Source: an uncultured Clostridia bacterium
GTDB lineage: Bacteria > Bacillota > Clostridia > Peptostreptococcales > Anaerovoracaceae
Direction of reading: 5' to 3'
Assembly: GCA_944386595.1 (NCBI GenBank)
Contig: CALXBQ010000036.1
Coordinates: 1 to 40,540, forward strand
DNA length: 40,540 nt
In this document: piece after piece, positions 1 to 8,510 of the stretch
Layout: every line of letters starts with the position of its first letter
Numbering within the stretch: the first letter of the stretch is position 1
Position numbers and translations under genes: made by a program
The notes under the pieces: model-generated
The model's database searches: none
Seen by the model: the letters and a program-made list of their open reading frames with translations, nothing else
Told to the model about the DNA's origin: nothing

Positions 1-167
1 CATATGAGCTGAAATCTGCCTGCAATTTTCAAACAAATCGAGTGAAGCCCGGTGAAAGGTAGAATATCGTTAAACCAAAACAGGAAATCCTGACAGAATG
101 GTTGAACCTGTTGCCTGATAGTATCGCATTGCAACAGTTCATTATCAACACTTTTTGTCCTATAACC
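1..167. mobile_element. MITE-like element, copy 1 (cut by window edge)
   Basis: Positions 1-167 are the reverse complement of 39259-39425, with only two mismatches seen by eye. The right end, 143-167, is the same 25-bp terminal sequence (ending TCCTATAACC) that bounds the complete copy at 39259-39574. No transposase or other convincing reading frame lies in it, so it looks like a non-autonomous element. It abuts the terminator hairpin of the upstream-facing sensor kinase gene. The other end lies outside the window, so its target duplication cannot be tested. Confidence 0.8.
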
Positions 168-170
168 CTA

Positions 171-201
171 AAACCCCGGAATCAACCGATTTCCGGGGTT
201 T
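171..201 (-). terminator. Terminator hairpin after the sensor kinase gene
   Basis: Arms 171-181 and 191-201 are perfectly complementary (AAACCCCGGAA / TTCCGGGGTTT, 9-base loop). On the minus strand the hairpin is followed only by a short T tract before the inserted element. The stop codon of the kinase gene (182-184) lies at the edge of the loop, so the hairpin overlaps the last codons. On the plus strand an AT-rich stretch follows, but there is no plus-strand gene to end. Confidence 0.6.
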
Positions 202-1708
202 CGTTATTATTATTATTTCCTGCGCTCTCTGCGCTTTCAGGGTTTCCCTCTGCCGTCTCTTCGCCGGTCTTTATCTCGCCGTGAACAGGGAAAGCCATTC
301 TTACGGAGAACACCTGCTCCGCTTCCTTGTAGTTGAAGTTTCCGCCCATGTCTATGCAGATTTTTTCGCAGGTCTTGAGGCCTATCTTGTTGCTCTCGAC
401 TTTGCGGGACCTGCTCAGGACACCGTTGAGGAGGCGCACCACTATCTGCCCGTTTTCCATTCCGGCGCTTATCCTTACGTGATAGGTTCTGTCGCCGTAC
501 TTCATTATGTTGGAGAATACGTTGTCGAAGAGCCTGCGCACGCCTGAAATGTCGGCAAGCATTGAAACCTCGGGAATCGTATACTCGAAGTCTATCTCGA
601 ATCCGTAGTTTATGAGCTCCGCAGTGTGCTCCGACAAAAGCTGCTGCAGCAGTATTCCCGCATCGTATTCCTCCAGCTGCTTGTCGCCGTCGTGTCCGCC
701 GAACACCAGAAAATACTGAAACAGCTTATCTGAAAGATCCTTCAGCTGAAACGCCTTGTCACGGCAGGATGCTATATGCTTTTTCAGTTCTTCTTCGCTG
801 CCGTACTTGCCTCCGTCTATAATATCCAGGTAGCCTATAAGGGAGGTAAGCGGCGTCCGTATATCGTGGGACATGGCGGTGATCAGCTGCGTATTAGCGT
901 CCCACGCTTCTTTTTCATTTCCCAGCTTTTCCAGGATGGAGTCCCTCATGTGATCCACGCTGACAGCGAGGCTTCCTATCTCATCATTGGAACCTGCCGT
1001 TATGTTCCCTTTAAGGTCTCCCTCGCTTATCCGCTTGGCATCGTCCGACAGACGTATAAGCCTTCCCGTGACGTGACCGTTATACACCAGAACTATGCAT
1101 ATGAAAGTCATGAAGCACAGGAACAGCTTTGCAAAGAACATGATATCGTACCAGTGCTGCTCTCTGTACACGTCTATGTAGACGTAGTAATCGCCGTCTG
1201 CAAAGGTGATGATGCGGTTATGCACATCAGCCTCGAACGTATCATAGCTTATTCTGTCCTCGTTAGTCAGCGGTTCACCTTCATCTCCGGATTCCGGAAG
1301 CTTCTGTGTCATGCTCCCGTCCGAAGCTCCCTGACTGGAGGCAATTTCGTCGGGAGTCGGATTGCTCCCTTCTCCTACCCACCAGCCTGCTTCAAACACC
1401 ACCTGAAGGTCGTCGTATATGTAAAGGTAGGTGTACTCGTGGTTTTTCAGCCACCTCTGAATTCTTGCCGTACTCGTCGCCTTGACGCTTCCGGAATTAA
1501 CAAAGTCCTCAAGCTCGTCATACGCCCTATCGACATTGGTCTTCTCCGCTTCCTCGGAAAGATACTGTCTGTCGGCCACAAAGGACTCAAACCATGTGGA
1601 AAAGATGTATACTCCCAGAGTCACGCCCATGGCTATGACAACAACTATGGCGAGCTTGAAGTTCAGGGATACGAATTTCCTCTTCAATCGGTTTCCGGTT
1701 TTATTCAA
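182..1708 (-). CDS. Sensor histidine kinase (HAMP, HisKA, divergent ATPase domain)
   Basis: Membrane sensor kinase of 508 residues, partner of the response regulator just upstream. Visible parts are TM1 (about 18-38), an extracellular sensor region (about 40-187), TM2 (about 188-209), a HAMP region (about 210-262) and a HisKA H-box SHDIRTP with phospho-acceptor His281. The C-terminal ATPase domain has a recognisable N-box (FDNVFSNIMKYGD), but the usual DxGxG box is absent and the lid is short, running straight into IGLKTCEKI. This short form occurs in some Firmicutes kinases, so it need not be dead. The start codon is TTG at 1708, chosen because AAAGGGG lies 7 bases upstream; it overlaps the regulator gene by 8 bp, so translation is probably coupled. 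The stimulus is unknown. Confidence 0.9.
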   Translation of the reverse strand: MNKTGNRLKRKFVSLNFKLAIVVVIAMGVTLGVYIFSTWFESFVADRQYLSEEAEKTNVDRAYDELEDFVNSGSVKATSTARIQRWLKNHEYTYLYIYDDLQVVFEAGWWVGEGSNPTPDEIASSQGASDGSMTQKLPESGDEGEPLTNEDRISYDTFEADVHNRIITFADGDYYVYIDVYREQHWYDIMFFAKLFLCFMTFICIVLVYNGHVTGRLIRLSDDAKRISEGDLKGNITAGSNDEIGSLAVSVDHMRDSILEKLGNEKEAWDANTQLITAMSHDIRTPLTSLIGYLDIIDGGKYGSEEELKKHIASCRDKAFQLKDLSDKLFQYFLVFGGHDGDKQLEEYDAGILLQQLLSEHTAELINYGFEIDFEYTIPEVSMLADISGVRRLFDNVFSNIMKYGDRTYHVRISAGMENGQIVVRLLNGVLSRSRKVESNKIGLKTCEKICIDMGGNFNYKEAEQVFSVRMAFPVHGEIKTGEETAEGNPESAESAGNNNNNETPEIG

Positions 1709-2399
1709 TCCTGTACCCCTTTCCCCATATAGTCTTTATGAGCTGAGGGTGGTTGACGTCGTCCTCCAGCTTCTTTCTCAGGTTAAGAATGTGTACCATT
1801 ACCGTATTTCCGTCAGAAGGCATGTACGGCTCCTTCCACACTCCCTCATATATATCCTTGTTTCCCACTATCTCGCCTCTGTGATTCATGAAAAACCTGA
1901 GTATGGCGTACTCCTTCTCCGTGAGAGGAATCCTTATGCCGTTTTTAACCGCGGCTCTGCCCCTCTCATCGACAGATACCTTGCCGCCAAGAATGCTCGC
2001 CCGCCTTGCTGCAGGCTTGCCCTGGTATTCCCGGTACCGGCGCAAGAGGGACTTTACCTTCATCAAAAGCTCCGTCTGCGAAAAAGGCTTTACCAGATAA
2101 TCGTCCCCGCCTTCTGTATACGCGCTGACCTTGTCCTGATCCTGAGATTTAGCCGTCAGAAACATGACCGGAACTTTAGACTTCTCGCGAATTTTGGCAC
2201 ATGCCTCCACTCCCGACATCCCAGGCATCATTATGTCCATAATGACGAGATCGAAGCTGTCGTCATCGTCTATCATATCCACGGCGGCCTGACCGTTTTC
2301 GGCCATTCCCACTATGTATCCCTCGCTGCCCAAAAGTATGGATAAAACCTCTCTGATATCCGGGTCGTCGTCTACGATTAAAATTTTGTGCTGCACCAT
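1701..2399 (-). CDS. OmpR/PhoB-family response regulator
   Basis: DNA-binding response regulator of 232 residues. The receiver domain (about 5-120) has the acidic pocket DDD near residue 10, the phospho-acceptor Asp55 in MDIMMPG, the conserved Thr of FLTAKS and the Lys of LVKPF. A winged-helix Trans_reg_C domain (about 135-230) ends in the typical WGKGYRIE. It is presumably phosphorylated by the overlapping downstream kinase. The start at 2399 has GGAGAG 5 bases upstream and lies inside the end of the PHP phosphatase gene (22-bp overlap), which ties it to the operon 5713-182. Target genes cannot be inferred. Confidence 0.95.
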   Translation of the reverse strand: MVQHKILIVDDDPDIREVLSILLGSEGYIVGMAENGQAAVDMIDDDDSFDLVIMDIMMPGMSGVEACAKIREKSKVPVMFLTAKSQDQDKVSAYTEGGDDYLVKPFSQTELLMKVKSLLRRYREYQGKPAARRASILGGKVSVDERGRAAVKNGIRIPLTEKEYAILRFFMNHRGEIVGNKDIYEGVWKEPYMPSDGNTVMVHILNLRKKLEDDVNHPQLIKTIWGKGYRIE

Positions 2400-3208
2400 A
2401 AGGTCTCTCCTCTCGTATCGGGTACCGCAAGCTCCGTAAAGCCGCAGGCCTTCGCAAGGGCTTTCGCCTCGTCAAAGGCTGCATCTACGGTATCCGTCCT
2501 GTGGCTGTCGCTGTTTATCATTATCCTTCCGCCGCCGTCGCATATTTTCTTCAGAATATCCTCAGACGGATAAGGGGTCGTTCTGTAGTTTTTCGATATG
2601 GCTCCCGTGTTTATCTCGAATATCACCGGCTTTTTCAGGAGAACTTCGAGGGCTCTGTCCACCGCCGCCTCGTACCGCGGGGCCTTCGTGTCGAACATGG
2701 GCTCCCGCTCGTTGAACTTGGTTATCAGGTCAAAGTGGCCGATTATGTCACAGCCGGTGATGTCATGCACCCTGCCCACCTCGGCAAAGTAGTCCTCCGC
2801 AAAGGCAAGGGCGTCGCCGCCGTAAATCCGGTCCACCGCTCCTGCCGTATCCTCTGCGCTCCAGTCCACGTAAAGGTATTTCACCCCTTCCGGAGTTTCC
2901 TTTCTCACCGCGTGAACGGAGCCTATGGCGTAGTCGTAGCCCGGCTCTCTCATTCCCGAATATATGTCCTGCTCTATGCCGCAGAGTATTTCTATGCTGC
3001 CCGCGTACTTTTCCTTAAGCCTTGCGATTTCATTCCGGTATGCCCGGGTTCCCTCTCTGCTCATGCAGTAGCTCTCGTCAAAGTCCGTATAGCTGTGGCC
3101 GGAAAAGCCCAACACGTCAAAGCCTTTATCTATGGCCGCAAGCACCATCTCTTCGGCCGTGTTCTCCCCGTCGCAAAAGACGGTATGAGTGTGAAGATTT
3201 ACTTTCAT
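2378..3208 (-). CDS. PHP-domain phosphatase, HisJ-like
   Basis: 276-residue PHP-domain protein resembling HisJ histidinol-phosphate phosphatase. The N-terminal metal motif HTHTVFCDG (residues 6-14) is intact, followed by FSGHSY, a GSVHA motif, the GHFDL motif and a C-terminal NSDSH; together these supply the His/Asp ligands of the trinuclear metal site. No other histidine-biosynthesis gene is near, so the substrate could be another phosphate ester, and the name is given at family level only. It overlaps the MFS gene by 4 bp (ATGA) and the regulator by 22 bp. Confidence 0.85.
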   Translation of the reverse strand: MKVNLHTHTVFCDGENTAEEMVLAAIDKGFDVLGFSGHSYTDFDESYCMSREGTRAYRNEIARLKEKYAGSIEILCGIEQDIYSGMREPGYDYAIGSVHAVRKETPEGVKYLYVDWSAEDTAGAVDRIYGGDALAFAEDYFAEVGRVHDITGCDIIGHFDLITKFNEREPMFDTKAPRYEAAVDRALEVLLKKPVIFEINTGAISKNYRTTPYPSEDILKKICDGGGRIMINSDSHRTDTVDAAFDEAKALAKACGFTELAVPDTRGETLWCSTKF

Positions 3209-4458
3209 CTGCGCGTTCTCTCCTGCTTATGTCCCTTTACCCTGTCTGCGGAAAATACCACTACGGCCGCTCCTACGGCTGTCACGCACGCAGCCGTAAG
3301 GGTCAGCATCTTAGGTCCCGCCGCATCTAAGATCACTCCTCCTATGAGGCTTGCAAAGACAGCCGCCATGGTGGTGGTAGTGGTGAACATGGTCTGCCCC
3401 TTTACGGCCTCTCCCTTGCTCATTATATCATCTATGAACCTTACTATGGAAGGCAGGAAAAGAGCAAATGAAAATGGCTGTATGAACTGGGCAAGAATCA
3501 GGGTCATGACGTTTTCCGCAAGGAAGCATATGAGTATCCAGAATACGAAGGCCACTGCGGAAAACTTCATAAGGGTTCTCGTCCTGAACCTTTTGTTTAT
3601 CCTGTCGAAGAGCATCATTGTCGGAATTTCCATAAGGGCAAGGACGGAAAAAATCCTTCCGATGTCGCCGTTGTCTCCTCCCACGCTTTCGGCTATCTGG
3701 GCCATGTAGGTGTTGAGAACCGAGTTGGTGTAGTAAAGACCCAGAACTCCGAGGCAGAGAACGAGAAACATTTTGTTTCTCTTGACGAACATGGGCAGGT
3801 TTATCTCCTCCTCGTCCGAATCTGCCGCCTTTGTCTCCTGAGGCCCTAAAGAGCCGGAGGCTGCGGATTTTGTCCCGTCGGACTTTTCCGCCATGGCCTT
3901 TCGGAAAGACTTTGCCACTATGACGACGGTAGTAAGAAAGAGTATGAGCACCACTTCCCCCGTCACCGGCAGAACGTTCACGCCGAACCTTTCCACCAGA
4001 GACCCCAGGAAGAAGCACATGATTGAGTACGTCAGGGATCCGATGGCCCTGCACGCCCCGAAGTTTATGTATACTCCCGTTTCGGAAAGCTTTCTGTTCA
4101 TGGCGTTGCAGAAGGGCTGGACTATGTTCATCCACCCGAAAGCCATGACGTACACGAACATCAGAATGCCGGATTTTTTCTGAAGAACCAGAAGAAAAAC
4201 CGTAAGCACCATGAGAAGGGCCGTCATCATCTCCATAAATCCGAAGAAGGATATTTTCCTGCTTCTGTCCGCCAGATCGCCCATAATCGGCTGCAGTATG
4301 ACCGCAAAGATGTTTCCGATGGCGAGTATTATTCCTATTTCTGTGTTGCTGTAGCCCCGATCCAGGAGAAAGACCGAAGCGAAGCTGCAAATTACGCCGT
4401 AGTAAAGCCAGTAGGTTCCGTGTATGCCGGCGTACTGCAGATTGAACCGTTTTTCCAT
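3205..4458 (-). CDS. MFS transporter (MFS_1-like)
   Basis: 417-residue major facilitator with about 12 hydrophobic segments in two halves, separated by a charged cytoplasmic loop (about residues 190-222, rich in K, S, D and E). The loop after TM2 carries the GDLADRSRK motif (residues 60-68), a version of the MFS GxLADRxGRR signature. N-terminal similarity is to LacY/nucleoside-type symporters (YYGVICSFASVFLLDRGYS). The substrate is unknown. The start at 4458 follows an AAAGGAAA site. It sits 22 bp downstream of the HAD gene and shares ATGA with the PHP gene, so it is mid-operon. Nothing shows whether it imports or exports. Confidence 0.85.
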   Translation of the reverse strand: MEKRFNLQYAGIHGTYWLYYGVICSFASVFLLDRGYSNTEIGIILAIGNIFAVILQPIMGDLADRSRKISFFGFMEMMTALLMVLTVFLLVLQKKSGILMFVYVMAFGWMNIVQPFCNAMNRKLSETGVYINFGACRAIGSLTYSIMCFFLGSLVERFGVNVLPVTGEVVLILFLTTVVIVAKSFRKAMAEKSDGTKSAASGSLGPQETKAADSDEEEINLPMFVKRNKMFLVLCLGVLGLYYTNSVLNTYMAQIAESVGGDNGDIGRIFSVLALMEIPTMMLFDRINKRFRTRTLMKFSAVAFVFWILICFLAENVMTLILAQFIQPFSFALFLPSIVRFIDDIMSKGEAVKGQTMFTTTTTMAAVFASLIGGVILDAAGPKMLTLTAACVTAVGAAVVVFSADRVKGHKQERTRR

Positions 4459-4480
4459 TTTCCTTTAAAATCTGCTCCCT

Positions 4481-5164
4481 CTATACAAGTTTGAAATCCT
4501 CAAGTCTCGTCAGGTACACGTCGGCTACGCGGCGGATCTCCTCCTGATCCTTTTCGCTGACACTGTCGTAGACTCCCACCACTCTGAAGCCTTCGCGCTT
4601 TGCCGTCTTCATAGAGTAGAGTCCGTCCTCAAAAAGCCAGGTATACTCTATAGGCGTCTTCATCACCGACACTGCTTCAAAGAATATGTCAGGGTTTTCC
4701 TTGGACTTTCCCACTTCGCTGCACGTAAGGATAACATCGAAGTAGTCCATAATCCCAAGGTGGCTGAAGGCTCCCTCTATGCAGTACCTGTCTGTTGATG
4801 TAGCCACGGACATTCTCACGCCCGCCTCTTTCAGCCTTTCCAGAAGCTCTCTTGCTCCAGCCTTCATCTTCGCTTCTTCGAAATAGAAGTGTTCGACCTC
4901 GGCCATAATTCCCTTCTTCACATCTTCGATGGGAGCAGAGACGTGATATTTATCTATGAGATACTGAGCCCCCTCGCTTAAGGTCATTGAAAACATTATG
5001 TCCCCCAGGTGAGGCTCAGGGGTTATTCCCTGTTTTTTTAAGTACCGCTCGCCGGCGTTGTTCCATATTTTCATGGAGTCAAGAAGCACTCCGTCCACGT
5101 CAAAGATTACGCCCTTAACCATGTCGTTAACCGCTGCTTCAGCCTTGCTGTTATTTTCAGTCAT
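4481..5164 (-). CDS. HAD-superfamily hydrolase (PGM-like subfamily)
   Basis: 227-residue soluble HAD hydrolase. Motif I is FDVDGVLLDS (nucleophile and acid/base Asp near residues 21 and 23), followed by a helical cap (about 35-95). Motif II is SVATSTDR, the motif III lysine lies in GKSKENPDIF, and motif IV is reduced to the FEDGLYSMKTAKREGF region, where ED is followed by G rather than the more common ED(S) pattern. The family includes beta-phosphoglucomutase and sugar or nucleotide phosphatases; the cap does not let me choose. It starts 3 bp after the phosphodiesterase gene. Confidence 0.85.
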   Translation of the reverse strand: MTENNSKAEAAVNDMVKGVIFDVDGVLLDSMKIWNNAGERYLKKQGITPEPHLGDIMFSMTLSEGAQYLIDKYHVSAPIEDVKKGIMAEVEHFYFEEAKMKAGARELLERLKEAGVRMSVATSTDRYCIEGAFSHLGIMDYFDVILTCSEVGKSKENPDIFFEAVSVMKTPIEYTWLFEDGLYSMKTAKREGFRVVGVYDSVSEKDQEEIRRVADVYLTRLEDFKLV

Positions 5165-5167
5165 ACA

Positions 5168-5713
5168 TCAAATCTCCCGTCTGTCGTATATTTCTCCCGT
5201 CAAAAGGTCATGCCACGTGAACACTCCGTCCTCGTAAATCATATAGCTTCTCACGCTGCCTTCTTTCGGAATGGAAACGGAGCCCGGATTCATATATATG
5301 AATCCGTCCCTTTCCCTGCACGCCGGAACGTGAGTGTGACCGCAGAGAAGAACGCTTCCCCCGGGCATGGGCAGCGGGTTTTCCTCGTTATATATATGGC
5401 CGTGGGTGGCGTATATCTTTATCTTTCCGTCCGTTATGAGGGCGTAGTCCGCAAGCACCGGAAACTCAAGAACCATCTGGTCCACCTCAGCCTCGCAGTT
5501 GCCGCGCACGCACAGGAGCTTTTCCTTAAGGGGATTAAGCATTGCTATGACCTCCTTCGGCGCGTAGCCCTCCGGCAGGTCGTTTCTCGGCCCGTGATAG
5601 AGAATGTCCCCGAGAAGCAGTATGCTGCCGGCCCCCTCTCTTTCTGCCGCTGCTATCATCTTCCCGCAGCAGGCGGCGGAGCCGTGTATATCCGATACTA
5701 TAAAAAGTTTCAT
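5168..5713 (-). CDS. yfcE: YfcE/MJ0936-family metallophosphoesterase
   Basis: 181-residue calcineurin-like phosphodiesterase. The two-metal site is complete: SDIHG (residues 7-11), GDILYHG, GNCE, THGH and CGHTHVP, followed by the family-typical MNPGSVSIPK. YfcE-type enzymes hydrolyse phosphodiesters such as bis-pNPP in vitro; their in vivo substrates are unclear. This is the first gene of the minus-strand operon that ends with the two-component system; AAAGGAGA lies upstream of the ATG at 5713. The symbol is by family resemblance. Confidence 0.85.
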   Translation of the reverse strand: MKLFIVSDIHGSAACCGKMIAAAEREGAGSILLLGDILYHGPRNDLPEGYAPKEVIAMLNPLKEKLLCVRGNCEAEVDQMVLEFPVLADYALITDGKIKIYATHGHIYNEENPLPMPGGSVLLCGHTHVPACRERDGFIYMNPGSVSIPKEGSVRSYMIYEDGVFTWHDLLTGEIYDRREI

Positions 5714-6099
5714 TGCTGATTATCTCCTTTGTCCGCTATCCATTTTACCATGAAATGGCTTGGGAATAAAGAAAAAACGCCTTTCGCAAGGTGCAGCACG
5801 TGGTTCTCGGCCGCGGGGTCAAAAGGTGCGGTGAGGCGGTCTCGGCCGCGAGCCCCTGTTTTCCGGTTCGCGGCCCATGGATTTTACTGCAAAATCGCCA
5901 AAATCCCGGCAAGTGGCCGAGATTTTCGCTTCTCCGTCAGCTTTTCAAAGCCGAAATCTGGGCCACATTTCTGATTGTTGCCCGCAGTGGCACAGATTTC
6001 GTCGGCCGCAATAGCTGTTTTAGGTTCGAGCGGCCCACACGGTATATAGAGCTGTTCCCTGCAATCTCCTGCCTGCCCGCTGACTTACTCTGCATTGTA
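5714..6099. repeat. Gene-free region with degenerate GGCCG-rich repeats
   Basis: This 386-bp stretch has no supportable gene. A unit at about 5840-5880 (TCGGCCGC, then CTGTTTTCCGGTTCG, then CGGCCCA) recurs degenerately at about 6001-6042 (TCGGCCGC, then CTGTTTTAGGTTCGAG, then CGGCCCA), and a fragment (GGTTCTCGGCCGCGGGG) lies at 5802-5818. Between them are an imperfect inverted repeat, 5913-5928 with 5952-5966, built on GTGGCC-AGATTTCG, and a third copy of that motif at 5987-6001. The promoter of the phosphodiesterase operon must lie near its left end, but no confident -35 was found. Confidence 0.5.
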
Positions 6100-6729
6100 T
6101 CAGTTTACACAGAGCTCCACGATGCGGCTGCACACTTTGTCCAGTAACGCCCTCTCGTGGCTTACAGCGATGAGCCCTAGGTTTCGGGAAGCCGCTTCGG
6201 CAAGAATAAAGTCCCATATGAGCCTTTTGTTTATGGAATCCATCATGGTTGTTATCTCGTCGCATATGAGAAAGCGTGTTTCCGGGGCCAGAGCCCTTGC
6301 GATGCAGAACCTCTGAAGCTCGCCGCCGGAAAGCTCAGACGGGTAACGGTCAAGCCATTCATCGTCTATATGCAATGAACTCTTCAGTTCGTCCGTGAGC
6401 CCGCCGGCCTCTGCCATAACGTCCTTCATCTTCATATATGGATCCACCGCCAGCTCCGGGTTCTGCCAGATGAGCTGAACCGGGGAAAAGCCTTTCAGGG
6501 ACGAAACGTCTCTTCCTTCCAACGTGATTCTTCCTGAAGCCGGCTTCAGGTAGCCTGCAAGGAGTCTGCAAAGGGTGGTCTTTCCCCTGCCGCTGGGCGC
6601 AAAAATCCCCACCCGTTCGCCGCTTTTGACGGCAAAATCGAATCCGTCGAATATCTTTCTTCTCACGTGGCCGCCGCAGGGGTAGCCGGTGCTGTAATCA
6701 AATGATATGTTTTCCGCTTTCAGTATCAT
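6100..6729 (-). CDS. ABC transporter ATP-binding protein (NikE-like)
   Basis: 209-residue ATPase subunit, the second nucleotide-binding subunit of the importer encoded just upstream. The Walker A loop reads APSGRGKT, with Ala in place of the usual first Gly. The Q-loop is WQNPE, the signature LSGGELQR, Walker B FLICDE and the switch His SHE. It is shorter than full OppF/NikE proteins (about 260-330 residues) and lacks their C-terminal substrate-linked region. It overlaps the fused permease-ATPase gene by ATGA at 6726-6729, so it is the last gene of the operon. Confidence 0.9.
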   Translation of the reverse strand: MILKAENISFDYSTGYPCGGHVRRKIFDGFDFAVKSGERVGIFAPSGRGKTTLCRLLAGYLKPASGRITLEGRDVSSLKGFSPVQLIWQNPELAVDPYMKMKDVMAEAGGLTDELKSSLHIDDEWLDRYPSELSGGELQRFCIARALAPETRFLICDEITTMMDSINKRLIWDFILAEAASRNLGLIAVSHERALLDKVCSRIVELCVN

Positions 6730-8510
6730 AAAACCTCTCCCCGTGCAAAATCCGCAAATTCCGGCTCCGGCATTTTGAAGCCGTTTTCCGGAGCGGCGGC
6801 GTAAAGAGCCCTCGTATACGGATTGTCAAACCGTCCCGCTCTGAAGTCGTCTCCGGATAACCTGTCCGTAATCTTTCCGGAGCGCATTACGAGAATTTCG
6901 TCGGCGTACTTTTCCGCCGCGGAAAGCTCGTGAGTTATGAGAAGCATTGCCGCGCCGTCGTCCGCCAGAGCCCGGAAGTATGTGAGGATTCTGTCCGTCT
7001 CCTCTTTTCCGATGCCCGGCGACGGCTCGTCGGCGATGATTATCTCCGCTCCGTCAAAAATTGCCATGGCGATGAGAAGCCTTCTCGCCATGCCCCCGGA
7101 AAGCTCGAAGGGGTACCTTTCCATAAGCTTTTCGTCTAGGTTCACTTTGGCCAGGGCGGCCTTTGCTCTTTCCAGGGCCTTCTTCGAACCGTCGCCTCTG
7201 GTAATCTGCTTTCCTATTTTCTTTATCGGGTCGAGACCGGAAAGTCTCTGAGGGATTACGGAAATCCTCTTTCCCGACAAAGCGCGCAGCCTGTCTGCCG
7301 TGGTCTCCTCACCGTTGAGGCAGATTTTTCCGCTGACCTGTGCCGTTTCGGAAATCCAGCCGGTCATGGCCTCTCCCAGCAGGCTCTTTCCCGAGCCGCT
7401 GGCTCCTATTACGGCGGTAATTTTCCCCCGCCGTAAATCGGCGTCAACGCCTTTCAGGGTTTCGCCGGAGGCCTCTCCGTTTACAAATCCCGGGGAAGTT
7501 CCTGCCTCGTCCTCCTTAGGAAAGGAAACGGTCAGATTTCTCACCGATAGAACTGCTCCGGAAGCCGGTTTCGTTTCCGCGTTCCCCGAAGAAGTCGAAT
7601 CGTCTATTTGCGATTGACGATTCACCTCTGTTCTGCTGGATTTTGCAAGCCCGGACCGGCCGATTCCCGATGGGATTCTTTTGTTTCCTCCCGCGGCCAG
7701 AGCCTCCTCCTGAGGAAGCAGAAGTACCCGGGCCGAGTTTCCCGCCGCAAAGAGAAGCATGGTCAGGGCGGCAAGGCTTACTCCCGGAAAGAGTGCCAGC
7801 CACCAGGTTCCCGTCATCAGATACTGCATGGACTCCGAGAGAATCACTCCAATGGCAGGCTCTCCGCTTCCCGGCCCGAAGCCTAAGAATGTAAGGGACG
7901 ACTCGTGAATGACCGCATGAGGAAAGGCAAGCACCGTTCCCGTCACCAGCTGAGGCAGAAGGTGAACAAGATAGTGATTTCTGAATATGTTCATCGGGGA
8001 GCTTCCCAGTTTTGAGGCAATCTTAATGTAGGGGCTTTCCTTAAGCTGAAGTATTTCGCCCCTTATAACTCTCGAAAGTCCCGGCCAGTGAGTCAGGGCA
8101 ACCGCTGTCGCTGCTCCGTAGGTTCCGCCTCCCAGCGCAAGGCTTATGAGAAGCATAAGCAGTATGTGGGGAAGGCCCATACAGGCGTCGGTGAGCATGC
8201 CTAAAGCGGCGTCGGTTCTCTTTCCGCCCGACGCGCCTAAAACCCCGATGATAAGGGCCATAAGGGCACTGACGACGGACGCCGCCATTCCCGTAACCAC
8301 CGACAGGGAAAGGCCCTTAAGGGTTCTCGAAAGCATATCTCTGCCGAGCCAGTCGGTGCCGAAGATGTGTTCCACCGACGGAGCCAGGTTTTTTGCCCCA
8401 AAATCCGTCACAACCGCCTCTTCACCGGAAAGTGTCCCGAAGACGAGTACGATAACGATTGCCGCAAGAGTCGCCGAAACCAGAAGCTCTGCACGTTTTG
8501 TCCGCGTCAT
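6726..8510 (-). CDS. Fused ABC permease-ATPase (NikC-NikD type)
   Basis: 594-residue fusion. Residues 1-270 are a DppC/NikC-type inner-membrane permease with about five to six hydrophobic segments and the EAA-like loop GEILQLKESPYIKIASKLGS. A polar linker (about 275-320, rich in S, T and N) leads to an ABC ATPase with Walker A GASGSGKS (369-376), signature LSGGM (470-474), Walker B EIIIADEP (489-496) and switch His in THELS. The same frame stays open to 9164, but that extension lies on top of the first permease gene. The ATG at 8510, sharing ATGA with that gene, is the real start. Such fusions are known in the peptide/nickel family, mainly outside this group. Confidence 0.88.
   Translation of the reverse strand: MTRTKRAELLVSATLAAIVIVLVFGTLSGEEAVVTDFGAKNLAPSVEHIFGTDWLGRDMLSRTLKGLSLSVVTGMAASVVSALMALIIGVLGASGGKRTDAALGMLTDACMGLPHILLMLLISLALGGGTYGAATAVALTHWPGLSRVIRGEILQLKESPYIKIASKLGSSPMNIFRNHYLVHLLPQLVTGTVLAFPHAVIHESSLTFLGFGPGSGEPAIGVILSESMQYLMTGTWWLALFPGVSLAALTMLLFAAGNSARVLLLPQEEALAAGGNKRIPSGIGRSGLAKSSRTEVNRQSQIDDSTSSGNAETKPASGAVLSVRNLTVSFPKEDEAGTSPGFVNGEASGETLKGVDADLRRGKITAVIGASGSGKSLLGEAMTGWISETAQVSGKICLNGEETTADRLRALSGKRISVIPQRLSGLDPIKKIGKQITRGDGSKKALERAKAALAKVNLDEKLMERYPFELSGGMARRLLIAMAIFDGAEIIIADEPSPGIGKEETDRILTYFRALADDGAAMLLITHELSAAEKYADEILVMRSGKITDRLSGDDFRAGRFDNPYTRALYAAAPENGFKMPEPEFADFARGEVL

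Noticed and set aside
182..1708. Sensor kinase as a pseudogene because DxGxG is missing
   Set aside because: The frame is intact, coupled to the regulator, and this short ATPase form (IGLKTC) is familiar from other Firmicutes kinases.
2501..3709. Long plus-strand open frame opposite the PHP and MFS genes
   Set aside because: It lies antisense to two genes with clear family motifs, and its translation shows no recognisable domain. The many other open frames opposite the glutamate-mutase, citF and hydratase genes are rejected for the same reason.
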